A stretch of DNA of 64,000 nt from Nipponacmea schrenckii (taxonomy: Eukaryota > Mollusca > Gastropoda > Lottiidae). The notes beneath the pieces were generated by a model. It made no database searches, had not been told where the DNA came from, and saw only the letters and a program-made list of their open reading frames with translations. A program made the translations under genes and the position numbers. Location: NCBI GenBank assembly GCA_030562195.1, contig JAUJPP010000005.1:41589106-41653105 (forward strand), given 5' to 3'. Position 1 is the first letter of the stretch. Every line of letters starts with the position of its first letter. This document shows positions 13,118-23,900 of the stretch, piece after piece.

Positions 13118-13287
13118 TTAGCCAACTACATTGAGATAAGTATCGCTGAAAATGGAGCCGTGTTTATTGGTCACATTACACTGTATCACCATAGTATCTG
13201 CCATCGTTACATTCATCAACTCCACGGATTCACCACTTCGTAACATACGGAAACGGCCACCTTGGGTGATCCTAGGATCTGTTACGT
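13118..13287 (-). CDS. Exon 9: second half of Ig4; 3' end uncertain
   Basis: Acceptor TTTTCAG. Reads DPRITQGGRFRMLRSGESVE and MADTMVIQCNVTNKHGSIFS, the conserved Ig4 ending of neuroglian-like proteins. The frame then runs through DTYLNVVG to an in-frame TAA at 13120-13118. Either the exon splices out just before this (GT dinucleotides near 13129 and 13126 are weak donors) or the transcript ends here. No Ig5 exon was found below 13.1 kb. Confidence 0.8.
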
Positions 13288-16200
13288 CTGAAAAATTTAA
13301 ATTAAATGAAATGAAGATTTATGTACTATTTTCTGCCAACAGTTTATTGGCTAACCAATTGAAAATTAAAGTCTGAAGGATTGTTCCAAGTTATCCATGG
13401 GTCTATATATCTTTTGAAGGAGGGTGTGGTTACTTACCTTGAAAGCCTATTCCATTGATGTACCAATGTCGGATTGGGGCTGGGGTTCCTTGACCTTTAC
13501 AGGTATATCGGGCAGTTCCTCCGATTCCAATCTCTACATCTTCTGGTTCCACTACCCATGAAGGTCGGGCTGAAAATTTGACACATCTCATTTAAATCTT
13601 GACACGGGGATTCAAACAGCGGTAACCGGTATCATCTTGGTATCGTCACGGTTGAACTTTAAGTCTACTGTATCATCTGGTCTTTCTGGGCTCATGTTAG
13701 TTTTATCCATAAAGTTGGATTGAAACTATTGATTTAAATTACATCAGTAGGGGCTTCGTGATCTTAAGCTTTATTAATCCCAGTTGCTAATACACATTAA
13801 ATTGTTATTAATTTTAATGCTTTCCTTTATTTACCTATATAACCCATGCTGTTTCAAAACGTAGTATGTAATAAACCTAGAAGTAGTATATCTATATATC
13901 TGGTGTTCAAAAACTTAGTATGTAATAAAGTAATTATCTATCTTGTGTATTTTATAGGGCTGCAACGATTTTGATATTTGATTACCTCCCTTCATTTTCC
14001 TAAGAACCTGGATTCCTTACGTGTTTGAAAAATTCTGTCGTTATAGGATATTAGAAAATTGTTTTTCACGTATTATTTGCAAAAATAAAGAAATGATTTA
14101 TTTTTGTTTATTGATGAATAAAAGACAACACCAAAAACATATGTTGCTATTATGCTTATTTAGTAGTTTTTTAAAACACATTTTGACCTCGTAATGTCTG
14201 ATTGCATAGTTAGCAATAATTTTTCCCCGGAAATAGCAGTATGGAATTGCACATGTCGTAATTAATTTCGCTAATATATTTAATGAGATTCAAATAATGT
14301 CAAAAACCGTTGTGGTTGAAAAAGCCAGTGAAAAAAACGAAAACGAAAGCGCTTAGAGAAAATATAAATCCGAAGTTTGGAAGTCATTTGGTTTCACGGC
14401 ACTGTTTAACTTATGCACATATAAGTACCCCACTTCAGGAATCGTTGCAGTCCTAGTATTTTAATGTTTATACTCCTGCTTCTATATGTCTTATAAAGAA
14501 TACTTCAATATGGTAGATGTTGTTAGTGATCCTTTAACGCGTATAAAATCCGTAGCCGAATATTACATGTTTGTTATTGTGATGGGCATGATGTTCATAT
14601 CTATTAGGACTATAAATCAAAAAGTGAGACTTGATAATAGAGACTATAGTAAAAAAACGTAGAAAGCCTGATTGTTTATGATTGAATGTAACCCGAAGTA
14701 TTCCGAAATTAAGAATAAGGTGAAGTCAGCTGTACTCTTATTCTCCCCCACAGATGTTTTGTCTTGTGTTTTTATGGATGGATGGATATTGTAATAGAAA
14801 GAATACTTACATTCTACCCTGACATTGAAAGTCTCAGTCGAGGTAATACTTCATTATTTGTAGGCCCTGAACACTCATATTCACCAGCATCAGAAAATTT
14901 CAAACTACTGAACACTAACTCTTGTCCAAAACTTCTTGTTTTTACCGTGTCAGGCAAGCTTCCTCCCTTAGTTTTATTCCATTGAACATCAGGGGTTGGG
15001 CTAAAGTTTTAAAAATAAAAATTTAAATAGAAATGAAATGAGTTTTACTTCCTACTCTTCTGTACCTAATGAGTTTATGAAGACGGCCACACCATGCAGT
15101 GTGCAATGAGAGAAACTAGCACTTTTTTGCTTTTTCTTACTGCAGAATCTTAACAACTAAGCAATTTTTTCACGTCAGTCCTGCAGTCTAAATCACTGAC
15201 AATGATAGCAGGGGAGGTTCACAAAGATCCATGTGTTGTACTGTCAAATGTCTTAAAAATATTTCAAAAATATTAAAAAACTTTAAGGTGGTACTTACTT
15301 TCCAGAGAAGATACATTTTAATTTAAACTCATCGCCATAGAGACCAAAACTGTCAGTTGGTGACGCCCACATATAGGAGACTGTTCTCAGCACTGCCACT
15401 TCTACATTGATAAGAACATATTAGCCTCTGGGTTTCTTATAATTTAACAGAAATTTTAAATCAAACCATTTTGATATTTGATCCTTAAGAAATTAGGGAA
15501 ATTTTGCACAGTCTGTAGTGAACCACAAGACGCATTTTCCATGCCAGTCCCTCTGATCTGCATCACCAACAAAGGGAAACCTGGCTGAAAAATCAAAAAG
15601 TTCATCTCGACCAGTCACCGCGGCTCCGATGTTAACGTTAATTGCATAAATTATGACAATGTAAATCGCTGAAAGACTACCTTAGTTGATAAATTTAATA
15701 CAAAATTACCATTACCATATTCACATAAAAAAATACACGATGTAAGAATACTGTTTGATAATTAAAACACATGATTACCTCCTACAGATCTTATGTTGTG
15801 TGTAGGACCTTGCTGAACATTACGGACATCCATATTAATTGCCATGCAAGCATATTCACCATCGTCAATTCTACGTACGTTTGTTATTCGAAGTCGAGCT
15901 AAAAAAATAAAAAAACGATCCATATTTAAAACTATTAAAAACAAGAGAAATTCTCAAAAGAGAGTAGAGAATTAATAAATAAAAAAAAAAAAAAAAACAA
16001 ACGAAATGAAATGGAGTTTTTGTCCTACTCTTCTGCACCTAATGGGCAAATGAAGACGGAACATATTCAAAGGTTACATTTGAAAATACCTACATTCATG
16101 ATCCATAGTTACACGGGCATCGTAACTTATTGGTACAAAAGCACCCAATTCATTCTTTTTGGTCCAAAATACATCGGCAGTTGGTACGCTGTTTGGTGGG

Positions 16201-17485
16201 ACGCATATCAGAGTCAACGGATTACCTATCAAAAATTACAAAAAAAACTTTTTCTGGACCTGTGTGGGCTGATGTAATCATTTAATGAAGTGTGCAATCA
16301 GGAGAATTCTGATAAAACAGTGGCATAAGCTTACCCTTGTCAGATTTCAAACTGTCAAAGGATCTTTAATGCATACATGTCCAAACAGCCGTGAATTCAA
16401 ATAAATAGAAGATTGAAGTAACGGACCTCATTTATCTTATTGTTTTGAGGTGTTGAAAATTAATCAGCTCACCTAAACTAGGTCTGTATACAACATAAGG
16501 ACTGTTAGGAAACGGATCAAGCTTAGCAATACGAAGATTAACTTTAATGGAAGCCGATGTGCCGTAAAGATTTTCAGCTAAACATTGATAGACCCCCTCA
16601 TCCTTATCTTCTGGCCTATTAATAACAATAGTGCCTACGTTCGGCAACTGAACGATTCGATCATCACCAGCGACGTCCAATACAACATCATTTCTCTTCC
16701 ATCTATATCTAAATAAATAAAAACAAAAATACAAGTTAAATTTGATGAACACTTCAAAAACAGTCCCGAGAGTTTCTACTAAAATTGTGATTAAGTCACT
16801 AATTGTGAAGGTCATTTCGATGGGTTGTGATATTTATTTCAACCCATCTCATTTCTGGTAAATAATTATTACCCAGAATTTAGATGGGTTGTGATAAATA
16901 TTGCCCGATACTTACGTGGGTTTTGGTTCCCCTTTTGCTACACATGGTAGCTGTACAGTTTCACCCACTTTATAAAATATGTTTAGGGCTGGTTGTGTAA
17001 AAATACCAGGTGGGCGGGTTTCTGAAATAATATTGTAATTTTACATGCGATAATAATAAAAATCATATTGTTAGAATTAATTCCAAAATCAACAGCTTTC
17101 ACAGAAAATAACTATTTTTAATGATGTTCAATATTACAAACTATGTCTTCCACTTTTACTGCAATGGAAGTTTGTAAACACTAGGAAAGATTTAAAATCA
17201 TCAGCTTTCAAAACAGATTCAAAAGACACTCTTCAGTTCTCAGAAATTGAATGCATAATATATCTTAATTATTATCATTCATATTTTCCACTTAAACACC
17301 AAACACAAACCAGGGCAATAAAAACACTTTATTAAAGTTTGACTGACATTTCTATTTCCAGGGTGTTATTAACATGATTTAAAACAACAGTTCACTTACT
17401 TGCTCTAACAGTTGTAAAACATATTGTTAAAATAAAACTAAAAACTAGTTTACTGGACCCCATTTTATTTTCTATATAGCAGGGT
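13118..17485 (-). CDS. L1CAM/neuroglian-family cell adhesion gene, 5' part (Ig1-Ig4)
   Basis: Transmembrane cell-adhesion receptor of the L1CAM/neuroglian/neurofascin family; full members have six Ig and usually five fibronectin-III domains, a membrane helix and a short cytoplasmic tail. Nine coding exons are visible on minus: 17463-17400, 17021-16916, 16708-16473, 16225-16094, 15898-15779, 15401-15299, 15000-14811, 13569-13438 and 13287-about 13118. All but the last have GT donors, all have AG acceptors, and phases match at every junction except one. Exon 1 encodes a signal peptide. Cysteine and tryptophan pairs mark four Ig domains: LPCVAKG/YRWKRN/YQCLAEN, LICVPPN/VFWTKK/YACMAIN, LKCIFSG/VQWNKT/YECSG, and YTCKGQG/RHWYING/VIQCNVTNKHG. 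The last block and GTIVINRPEDKDEGVYQCLA are hallmarks of this family. Ig5-6, FN3 and membrane parts are not in the window. Exon 7 carries a one-base frame break. Confidence 0.88.
13438..13569 (-). CDS. Exon 8: first half of Ig4
   Basis: Reads RPSWVVEPEDVEIGIGGTAR then YTCKGQGTPAPIRHWYING, giving the cysteine and tryptophan of Ig4, with the W-x-I-N-G block typical of the L1 family. Acceptor TTTTCAG, donor GTAAGT. Phase 1 on both sides. Confidence 0.9.
13955..14455. mobile_element. hAT-like MITE with 8-bp target duplication
   Basis: Non-autonomous element of 501 bp inside the intron between exons 8 and 7. Terminal inverted repeats are TAGGGCTGCAACGATT on the left and TAGGACTGCAACGATT on the right (minus strand). 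It is bordered by a perfect 8-bp target duplication, GTATTTTA, at 13947-13954 and 14456-14463, as expected for hAT transposition. No transposase coding is present. Confidence 0.9.
14811..15000 (-). CDS. Exon 7: rest of Ig3, with one-base frame break
   Basis: Acceptor CTTTAG, donor GTAAGT. The first frame reads PTPDVQWNKTKGGSLPDTV and FSDAGEYECSGPTNNE, then meets a stop. After loss of one base near 14846, the family-like ending SITSTETFNVRVE continues in another frame. With the missing base counted, the exon ends in phase 1, exactly what exon 8 requires. A consensus error or a real frameshift both fit. Confidence 0.83.
15299..15401 (-). CDS. Exon 6: start of Ig3
   Basis: Reads VAVLRTVSYMWASPTDSFG then YGDEFKLKCIFSG. 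The LKCIFSG block is the first cysteine of Ig3, where family members read L-x-C-I-x-x-G. Acceptor ATGTAG, donor GTAAGT. Leaves in phase 2. Confidence 0.85.
15779..15898 (-). CDS. Exon 5: second half of Ig2
   Basis: Reads RLRITNVRRIDDGEYACMAI, with the D-G-E-Y-x-C signature of an Ig C-terminal half, then VQQGPTHNIRSVGG. Polypyrimidine-rich acceptor ending in TTTTTAG; donor GTAATC. Phase 1 on both sides. Confidence 0.88.
16094..16225 (-). CDS. Exon 4: first half of Ig2
   Basis: Reads NPLTLICVPPNSVPTADVFW then KKNELGAFVPISYDARVTMD. First cysteine and tryptophan of Ig2. Acceptor GATAG, donor GTAGGT. Enters and leaves in phase 1. Confidence 0.87.
16473..16708 (-). CDS. Exon 3: second half of Ig1 and linker
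   Basis: Acceptor ATTTAG, donor GTGAGC. Encodes YRWKRNDVVLDV (Ig tryptophan), GTIVINRPEDKDEGVYQCLA (second cysteine) and the linker VNLRIAKLDPFP typical of L1-family proteins. Leaves in phase 1. Confidence 0.9.
16916..17021 (-). CDS. Exon 2: first half of Ig1
   Basis: TTTCAG acceptor and GTAAGT donor. Reads PPGIFTQPALNIFYKVGE then VQLPCVAKGEPKP, giving the first cysteine of Ig1. It enters in phase 1 and leaves in phase 2, both matching the neighbours. Confidence 0.87.
17400..17485 (-). CDS. Exon 1 (coding): signal peptide
   Basis: The ATG is at 17463-17461. It encodes MGSSKLVFSFILTICFTT followed by VRA, a classic signal peptide: polar start, hydrophobic core, then small residues. A TTTCAG acceptor at 17491-17486 lies upstream of the ATG, so a non-coding 5' exon probably exists further upstream (above 17.5 kb). 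The donor is GTAAGT at 17399-17394; the exon ends in phase 1. Confidence 0.85.
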
Positions 17486-19200
17486 CTGAAATAGAAAGGA
17501 TATCAATATAGAGTCAATGTATCAATAGGCTATAGATGTAAATTGTAACTAACAAACAATAATTTGGGAATTTTGATTGAAAATATTTTGCTCAGCTAGA
17601 TTTAAAAATGAAACAAATAATTATTATATAATAAAAAAAAATTACCCTTTTATTTTGAAAGGGGTGGGAAAAAGGAAAAGTATGAAAGGCCTGCTATTAG
17701 CAAGTAAACCTATCTTTATTGTTATCTTTTTTGTGTAATGGCCACCATATTCGTTCCCAATAAAATATGACAAATCTATGATTCATGCTTCAAATATGTG
17801 AAGAAATAAAACTCACAAAAATCATTTATTTCTCAATAAAATATCTGAATTGGACCTTAAACATAGACTTATACCAACAATTTACTGTTACAAACCCTTA
17901 ATAGACTTACAAAGTAGAACAAACTTTCTAAAATTTCAAATGTTTTTCAAACGTCCATATTGTCGTTATTGTCGTTCAAATTATTCAAATCAAAACCTTA
18001 ATTTCCATTGACCTCACCGCCATGTATGTCGATTTCCCAGCATCAAAAATGATCTTATTTACATGAAAAATATTCTGAAAAGGGAAATCAGTTACAATAA
18101 ATTTATTTGAAATGAAAATTGTGTTTCATACCTTTGCGTGCACAAATTTCAGGCCTCCACATGCATTTATTTCTAACTAGGTTAAATCTAAGATAAAATG
18201 TATACCACTCAATTAAAACATAGGATAGAGGAATTGTATATATAGGTTTACGATAAACGGTGTTCAAACACAATGCTAACATATTACTTATCTGCACGTA
18301 TCTAAGTTTGTAGTAAATATCGGAGGCGAAAAGTGTAAATACTTAGTGTTGTTATTAATTTACCATTACTACTTTATATTTGTACACATTTTATTGTATA
18401 GTTTAAAGAAGGGTCCCCTTATTTTCATATGTATATACCATAATAAGACCGGTAATACTTATATCAATAGAAAATAGAGGTGTAATGACTGGAAAAAATA
18501 CGAGATGGTCCTTAATTAAGTCCTTAATTAACTCGTAATTATGACGGAATTTTTCTCGGCAGGGTACTGCCATAGGCATGTACGTCAAGTCTCAAATGTC
18601 GTTCAAATCTCGTTGATCTTTTTTTTGATCATCCAGTCTATGAATTCGGTACATAAATCATGACGTAACCGGACGCTTTAGGTTAAGTATGCATGCATGC
18701 GTACTTGCCCACATTCCTTGATATTTTCCACAACAATGGCATTTTGTTATTCCATTAATTATTTCTAGCAAATATCATTTTAAAAACATAATGAATTAAT
18801 TTAATAAATTTTCACTCACCATAATTATCTCTTTTTGAATATGTTTAGATAATGATAATGACGTCATTTGGTCACGTGATCAAACATGTAGTCTAAATTT
18901 AGCGTTTCGAACAGAAATGCTTGGGGAATCCATTTGACTCTACGCCCACATAGGTCTTTTGAACTTGAGAATACGTGGATTATTCATTAGAAACCCCAAT
19001 TAATCAATTAGTAAGCTTACTTAGGCTCATATCATTCCATTGCCACTTAAAGATGCGTTCCCTCATTAATTAAAGCTTGGGCTTGTTTCCAAAACCATAA
19101 ATATATTAACTACTTGCAAATTTTGAATAAATATTGTTTAAAAAAAGAAAACGGGCCATGCTCAAACACCTTTACACCGACTTTATTTGGACTACTTATA
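17486..19200. other. Upstream region of the adhesion gene; nothing recognised
   Basis: No exon supported. This is where the promoter and non-coding first exon of the minus-strand adhesion gene would lie. Open stretches at 18103-18297 and 18403-18588 have no recognisable protein features. Confidence 0.4.
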
Positions 19201-19221
19201 TTGAAAACGTTAAGATTGCGA

Positions 19222-19410
19222 TACAGATAACTGAAATTGAGCTCTATCAGTTTGTAAAGTAAATATTTAGATAACTATACGGATAACTGTAATTGAGCTC
19301 TATCAGCTGGTATAGAAAATATTTAGATGACTATACAGATAGCTGAAATTGAGCTCTATCAATTTAAGCTGTCTGTATATTCATCTAAATATTAACTTTA
19401 CCAGCTGAGC
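19222..19410. repeat. Three ~57-bp direct repeats plus inverted copy
   Basis: Three direct repeats begin at 19222, 19279 and 19335 and share ATTGAGCTCTATCA. A 42-bp segment at about 19303-19344 is repeated in reverse orientation at about 19368-19409, giving a long imperfect hairpin. It lies immediately left of the LINE fragment that hosts the Harbinger insertion. Confidence 0.8.
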
Positions 19411-19411
19411 A

Positions 19412-19470
19412 ATTAAAGATATTGCTTATGTTGTAACTCGAAATATATTGAAGAAGAATATCACCTCTTA
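19412..19470 (+). mobile_element. LINE 3' fragment, left of the Harbinger insertion
   Basis: Reads ATATTGCTTATGTTGTAACT and onward, encoding LRYCLCCNSKYI-EEEYH. It matches 30187-30248, where the sequence is uninterrupted. It continues after the inserted transposon at 26309. The last three bases, TTA, are the left target-site duplication. Confidence 0.88.
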
Positions 19471-19829
19471 AGCCCCTCTCCCACCTCCGGGAGTTACGAA
19501 CCGAGTACGACTCGCGGGAAAAATGCCCGAGTTTAGCCTAAAATTAGGATTATCCCGAGTTTATCACGAGCATATTACGAATGGTAAGCGAGCATTGCGA
19601 GTAAAAGAAGAGTTTATCAGGAACATATCCCGTATCGTTTGGGAATTGTTTACGAGTGTCTCGAGTTGTTTTGGAGTTGCAAGAATGTGTTTCGAGCGGA
19701 TTCCGACTATTAGAAGGGCAAGTCATGTTATAAACATTTTGGCGGGCAATTTTGTCGTCCACGTGTCTGGTGTCCATGTGTAGTATGACAGACTTGCAGG
19801 AAGAAGAAACATAGGGGTTCTCGTCAAGA

Positions 19830-20680
19830 GAAGAATAGATAACCACAATCGACGCCAACGACGTAGACGGTTCTGGGCCCGCCCGTGGCTATTGCGTCGA
19901 CCACAGTACGGGCAGTACGAATGTCTTATGGCCGAACTAGCCGCTGAGGATTTGGATGGGTACAGAAACTTTCAAAGAGTTCTTCCAAACATGTTTCATG
20001 AAATGCCTAACGATGACACAGACATGCCCTACAAGATTGTCGCTGATGACGCTTTCCCCTTGAAGGATCGGTTGAGGAAGCCATTCCCCCACAGGTTCAT
20101 GAGTAGAGAACAGCGAATCTACAACTATCGACTTTCAAGAGCCAGACGAGTGGTGGAAAATGCCTTCGGCACTCTTGCACATAGGTAAAAAAAAATTTAA
20201 TCATATGAAAATACATACTTACTTGAAAATATGCAGATCGACAAGTTATTGTCATAATTGAAGTGCGTTGAAACGTTATTGAACAAATTGAACATAGTAA
20301 AGGATTGTTCAAAATAATATTCTATTAATATTCAATTAATATATTACATTTAGATTCAGGTGTCTATTGTCCACATTTCAACAGAATACCAATAACGTTG
20401 AGTCCATCATTATGTGCTGCTGCGTATTGCACAATTTAATACGTATTCGATATCCTGGTTTGCAAAATCAACTGCTTGATACCAGGAGCTTGGCGTGGTG
20501 TGGAAGCATTGACAGCTCTACAAGGAATGAAAGACAACCATGCCACTACTGCCGCAAAATCTCAAAGGCAATACCTGATGGAGTATTACAACTCCCCCGC
20601 TGGAAGAGTCGCATGGCAAGAACGTATCGTCTAAAGTTATTACAAAAACAATACTCAAATATCTCAAAACTTTATTAAAA
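19830..20680 (+). pseudogene. HARBI1-like Harbinger transposase (internally deleted)
   Basis: Nuclear DDE transposase of the PIF/Harbinger superfamily. The N-terminal block RRRFWARPWLLRR with YECLMAELAAEDLDGYRNFQ is at 19850-19975. It jumps directly to MPYKIVADDAFPLKDRLRKP and YNYRLSRARRVVENAFGTLA at 20020-20184. The roughly 200 residues normally between, with the first catalytic aspartate (GAIDGKH-type block), are missing. A GT-AG intron (20185-20353) follows, restoring RFRCLLSTFQQNTNNVESII and CVLHNLIRIRYPG. A frameshift near 20480 moves the C-terminal EYYNSPAGRVAWQER block to another frame. It cannot be functional as it stands. Confidence 0.88.
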
Positions 20681-20969
20681 ACGTATCTCTACACAATGGA
20701 AATCTACAAACTATTAAATCTTTTAATATAAAAATTGAAACAAAACAACATTTGTTGGCACGCTTCTAAAAAAAAAGCAAACAACTAATCCTATAGTTAA
20801 TTTGTTCGGAACAACAACAACAACAATCTACAGAAATATGCCCACAATGTTAAAAAAGGAAATCATTGATTATGATAACTTGCAGTAGCAGACGACGAAA
20901 GGCCCCATTTCCAATTGATATTTAAAGTATTGGCCAAAAATTGCTTAACTATTATAATATATCTAAATA

Positions 20970-23900
20970 TCATTTTGCCCATTCAAATTCTACTGTAACT
21001 GAACGGAGCCTCACCACTACCCTCACTTGAAGTAAGATCTTGGGCACCACAGATCCTTGTGTCAGTTTCCATACTTGATGATTGGTAGGGGTCAGATTGG
21101 ACATGCTCGGAAGATGGTGGACGATATAATAATTTCCTGTAATTTGCTGTGGTTGTTGGGGAAGGTAAAAGTGTCTGTGCTGATATTGGTACCTATTATT
21201 TGTGCTCGGGATATACGGATATGGGTTGCTTTTCTTTACCGACTTGTTGGTATTTTCTGCCGAAGAACCCTCTCGATAGAGGAGTGTACCAATCGAATGT
21301 GTTCCATAGTATATTTGAGCCAAAGGCTTTCCGGAATTTTTATCAATTCGGTTGAAATATATTAAACATACTTCCGAACTTTATCTTCCTGCGGTGTGAG
21401 ATTTTGGTTTTTTTCAATGTTGTTCCGTATATTAGAGAGCTGATCGGCTCTATTGGTGAGCTGAAGAATAAGCACAGAATTTTTAGTTTTACATACATAA
21501 TTTTGGAAGCTAAAGCCCGAATAAAGATATATACAATATATATTTTAGTGTCATGTTGAAGTTACGTGGTCCAACTTTGAATTAGAGAATATCATGAAAG
21601 ATATATAAATATATATGTATTTATATAACATATTAATGTGATTAAATTGCGATTAAAACACAAATTTGTATCTTGTCGATAGCATCTACTGCTTGACTGT
21701 GTGTGTGTCTGTCTTGTTTCTTTTTGTGGGAGCCTGACCTTGTCTCGTCCTCTGATAATTCTGCAAACTCACCCCCCTTTTCAGGAAACTGAAACATTTT
21801 ATTATGATCCAAATAGTGCATTATGATTTCCCAAGTACACATATTAAAACTACATTATACATGCAATGAGATAATTTGGGGTACGATTGCCAGAAATATT
21901 ATTCTCTCTTCTGTTTCAGATGTTGTTAATGTATTGAACGTCATAGACACTTTAAGATTATAAACGTTTTATTTGTATCCGATATACTCAGTTTTACAAT
22001 AATTATTTATATATTTACTATATAATTACCTCAGCACTTATCCTGGTCTGTTGGCGTTTTATATACGGTCTTAAGAAGTCGAAGGTATCTTTTATCCAAA
22101 TATCCCTTAGCTTAAGGTTCTGGTTTGTGCCCCCACCACTTTTACTACTGGCATTCGTGACCCGCCCAAACTGGGTCCTCATGTTTTCCATCCAGGTCAA
22201 CATTTGTTCGTCTGGAATTAATGTTATAGCTTACTTCAGTGATAAGAATATACTAGTACGCAAAATACGAAAAGTATATATTAGTTCAATTCATATCAGG
22301 AAATACAGACATGATAAGTGCAGTATGTTTTCAGGTCTAACTAGCGGTAGTCGATAGTCAAACGCAAAGGAATTATATACAATTACAGTATATCCTGCTC
22401 ATACGACCACCTTTATTAAGAGCCCACCTTCAATAAGCGACCACAATAAATTCCCCCCTACGAGTTTTCAATGTAATTATCGACTAATAAGCGGCCACCT
22501 TCATTACGCGACCAGCGGCCATGTATTTATACTCCCAATTGATTAAAATAACTCAATTAAGCGACCATGACACTTTTGATTATCTCCCGTAACAAAAATC
22601 ACGTTCACGCGTCGGTGATATTCAATGAGATTATCGCTAATCGGTAATTAAATAATCTTCTACAGATTAATTTTATACCTTGTTGCTGATTAATAAGTAG
22701 CTTTATTAAAGCTTTAGCATTTCTGCTTTAGCAACATATAGACATATACATAGATACATATAACATATATACACATTATGTACAAAACAAATACGAATAC
22801 GTTTACGACAATACAATTATAAATTTACATTAGATGAATTTTTGCAGGAAACACAACTTATAGCATGAAAAAAGATTCTCTATGTTTCCAAGCTGATTTG
22901 AGATATTTACAAATATTTAAAGTTAAAATTTCATTCTTACATTCCAACATTGTGTAATATTTTACATAATCTGGATATGTTATGTAATAGCGAGGAATAT
23001 ACATTTTTCTAATATCATCAAAAAATGGACAAATTAACAGAAAATGAAATTCATCTTCTAATACGTTTAGATTACATAACTGACAGATACGCTCGTTTCT
23101 TGATGTTTTTGAATATCGGCCAGTTTCGACACGTAACTGTTAATTACCTAATCTAAAATTAAAACAGGATACTACGGTAGTTATCATATTTAATAAAAGA
23201 TAAAAAACGTTCTTGTTCATGTTTCAGTTTAAAATGTTTATATAAAACTAATTTGTTGGAAGAATTAATTTCTGAAAACCATTGTTGTTTATATTGGTCA
23301 ATAATTCGAGAGCGAATAATATCAAACGGGCAGGTATTTAAAATAAATTGAAAGTCCCAAATGTAATTTAAGCCCATATCATATATTAGATTTCTCACTT
23401 GAGTTGCCCAGTTCTGTTTACCCCTGTCACAATCATCCTTAAGCTCCCGATAAATATTAAATAATAATGCCGATGAACAATTTAAAATCTAAAGCCAGTA
23501 TTTACAAATTCTGATTTTTCTACAAATATATAATGGTAACAATCCAGTTTCACCTAATAAGGCGCATATGTTTGAGCTAAATCTTACTTTTAATAGTTTT
23601 CGCATGAACTCGTTTTGTACTTTTTCAACATCCTTTGACAAATTGAACCCCCAGACTTCACATCCATACATTAGAACAGACTTAACTAAAGAATCATAAA
23701 TTTTCAATTTACAGTCAATAGACATATTTAACTGATTAAAAATGAAATATAATGAATACAAAGCTTTCCTACCCTGATCATGTAACCGTTTTTGTGTAGC
23801 ATTAAAATGACCATTGTAATTAAGAAGAATTCCCAGATATATGTATGAATCGACAACTTCCAATTCATTTCCATTTACGAACCACTTATCTTTAATGGCC

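Noticed and set aside
16011..16277. Plus-strand 88-residue frame
   Set aside because: Antisense shadow of adhesion-gene exon 4, which has splice signals and Ig residues on minus.
19523..19858. Frames on both strands next to the Harbinger left end
   Set aside because: Lie in the non-coding terminal region upstream of the transposase; no family motif.
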